This document shows positions 63,603 to 64,000 of a DNA stretch of 64,000 nucleotides, piece after piece. Position numbers and translations under genes: made by a program. The stretch comes from Caulobacter sp048541825. Its GTDB lineage: Bacteria > Pseudomonadota > Alphaproteobacteria > Caulobacterales > Caulobacteraceae. The notes under the pieces are model-generated. The model was not told where the DNA came from. It saw only the letters and a program-made list of their open reading frames with translations, and made no database searches. The stretch spans positions 2,480,001-2,544,000 of the forward strand of contig NZ_CP183332.1 in NCBI RefSeq assembly GCF_048541825.1. The letters run 5' to 3'. Numbering within the stretch: the stretch's first letter is position 1; every line of letters begins with the position of its first letter.

Positions 63603-64000
63603 CTAGACTTCCTGCGAGGGCGACGCGGCCGGGCCATGGCGGCGTCGATAAACGTGAACGAGCGCCCCGGTCCAGACCGGGGCCAGATAGACATAGCCGA
63701 AGACCGCGCCCAGCGCCGCCAGCACGCCGTCAAGGCCTGGACCGGCCCAGCGTCCGACCAGGTTGAAAGCCGCCAGCAGGGCTGCGACCGGTGCGGCCAG
63801 CAGAACGCCGGCCACCAGCACCTGTGGGGTGACGCCGCGGGTCAGCGGAAAGGCGCTCAGCACGCGCACGCCCGACTGGTCGACCGAGGCCGCAGCCGCC
63901 AGGGACAGGCGCAAAGCCAGCCAGAGCAGCACGGCCAGACCCAGCAGCGGCGCGGCGCCGGCGACGATGGTTCCGGGCCCCGAACCGGCCAGGGCGTCGC
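63603..64000 (-). CDS. multi-span membrane protein, paralogue 3 (cut by window edge)
   Basis: The C-terminal ~132 residues are visible; the frame remains open to the last base. They include the segment LALRLSLAAAASVDQSGV, equivalent to the VRLSLLAPHAF and VRLSFASTMTF blocks of the two paralogues. Two or three further spans and a basic tail (HVYRRRHG) follow. No start is within the window. Confidence 0.65.
   Translation of the reverse strand, partial: DALAGSGPGTIVAGAAPLLGLAVLLWLALRLSLAAAASVDQSGVRVLSAFPLTRGVTPQVLVAGVLLAAPVAALLAAFNLVGRWAGPGLDGVLAALGAVFGYVYLAPVWTGALVHVYRRRHGPAASPSQEV

Overview
The window is GC-rich, gene-dense chromosomal DNA of a Caulobacter-type alphaproteobacterium (Caulobacteraceae). 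The evidence is the lineage-specific gene content and regulation: fliX divergent from flgI-cheL-flbY, a long-linker FtsZ, a CtrA site and GANTC (CcrM) sites in front of ftsZ, a GTTC-N7-GTTC SOS box in front of uvrA, and a single-cysteine DksA. No tRNA, rRNA, transposase, integrase or CRISPR array was seen. The one RNA gene is RNase P RNA.

Layout. 1-7.8 kb: an MFS transporter tail, a second MFS transporter, and a minus-strand tyrosine/homogentisate catabolic operon (aminotransferase, hppD, hmgA, fahA, Rieske protein) with an Lrp/AsnC regulator upstream. 8.1-39.8 kb: the complete division and cell wall (dcw) cluster on the minus strand, in transcription order mraZ, rsmH, ftsL, ftsI, murE, murF, mraY, murD, ftsW, murG, murC, murB, ddl, ftsQ, ftsA, ftsZ. 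Many of its genes overlap by 1-32 bases. Three blocks of unrelated genes interrupt it: a cyclophilin (29.9 kb), an M28 peptidase (13.3 kb) and a 10 kb accessory block between murG and murC (17.4-27.2 kb). That block holds a secreted protein, a toxin/immunity-like module with three related immunity-like genes, an H-NOX/hybrid kinase pair, a SOUL haem protein, and a DUF3604-PpiC-HupE operon.

40.1-51.5 kb: rnpB, a DMT transporter-amidase-PaiB operon, a Baeyer-Villiger-type monooxygenase with a decayed second copy nearby, a TetR gene divergent from a small membrane protein with two visible operators, a DUF3052-like protein, a crotonase, a single-domain response regulator, a PPOX-fold protein, a universal stress protein behind an FNR/FixK-like box, and dksA. 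51.7-54.3 kb: the fliX / flgI-cheL-flbY flagellar locus with a sigma54 promoter. 54.3-64 kb: DUF1203, an Old Yellow Enzyme, DUF3422, a 55-residue membrane protein, SOS-controlled uvrA, and three related multi-span membrane proteins around a glutathione transferase-like gene.

Intergenic spaces carry at least ten elements of about 30-155 bp with inverted ends, in three families (ends GTCATCCCGG, GTCATTCCCGCCC, GTCCTCCCCC). The most unusual region is 17.4-20.6 kb, where a mosaic toxin-like gene, its overlapping partner, two further coupled immunity-like genes and a leftover gene end sit inside the cell wall cluster.
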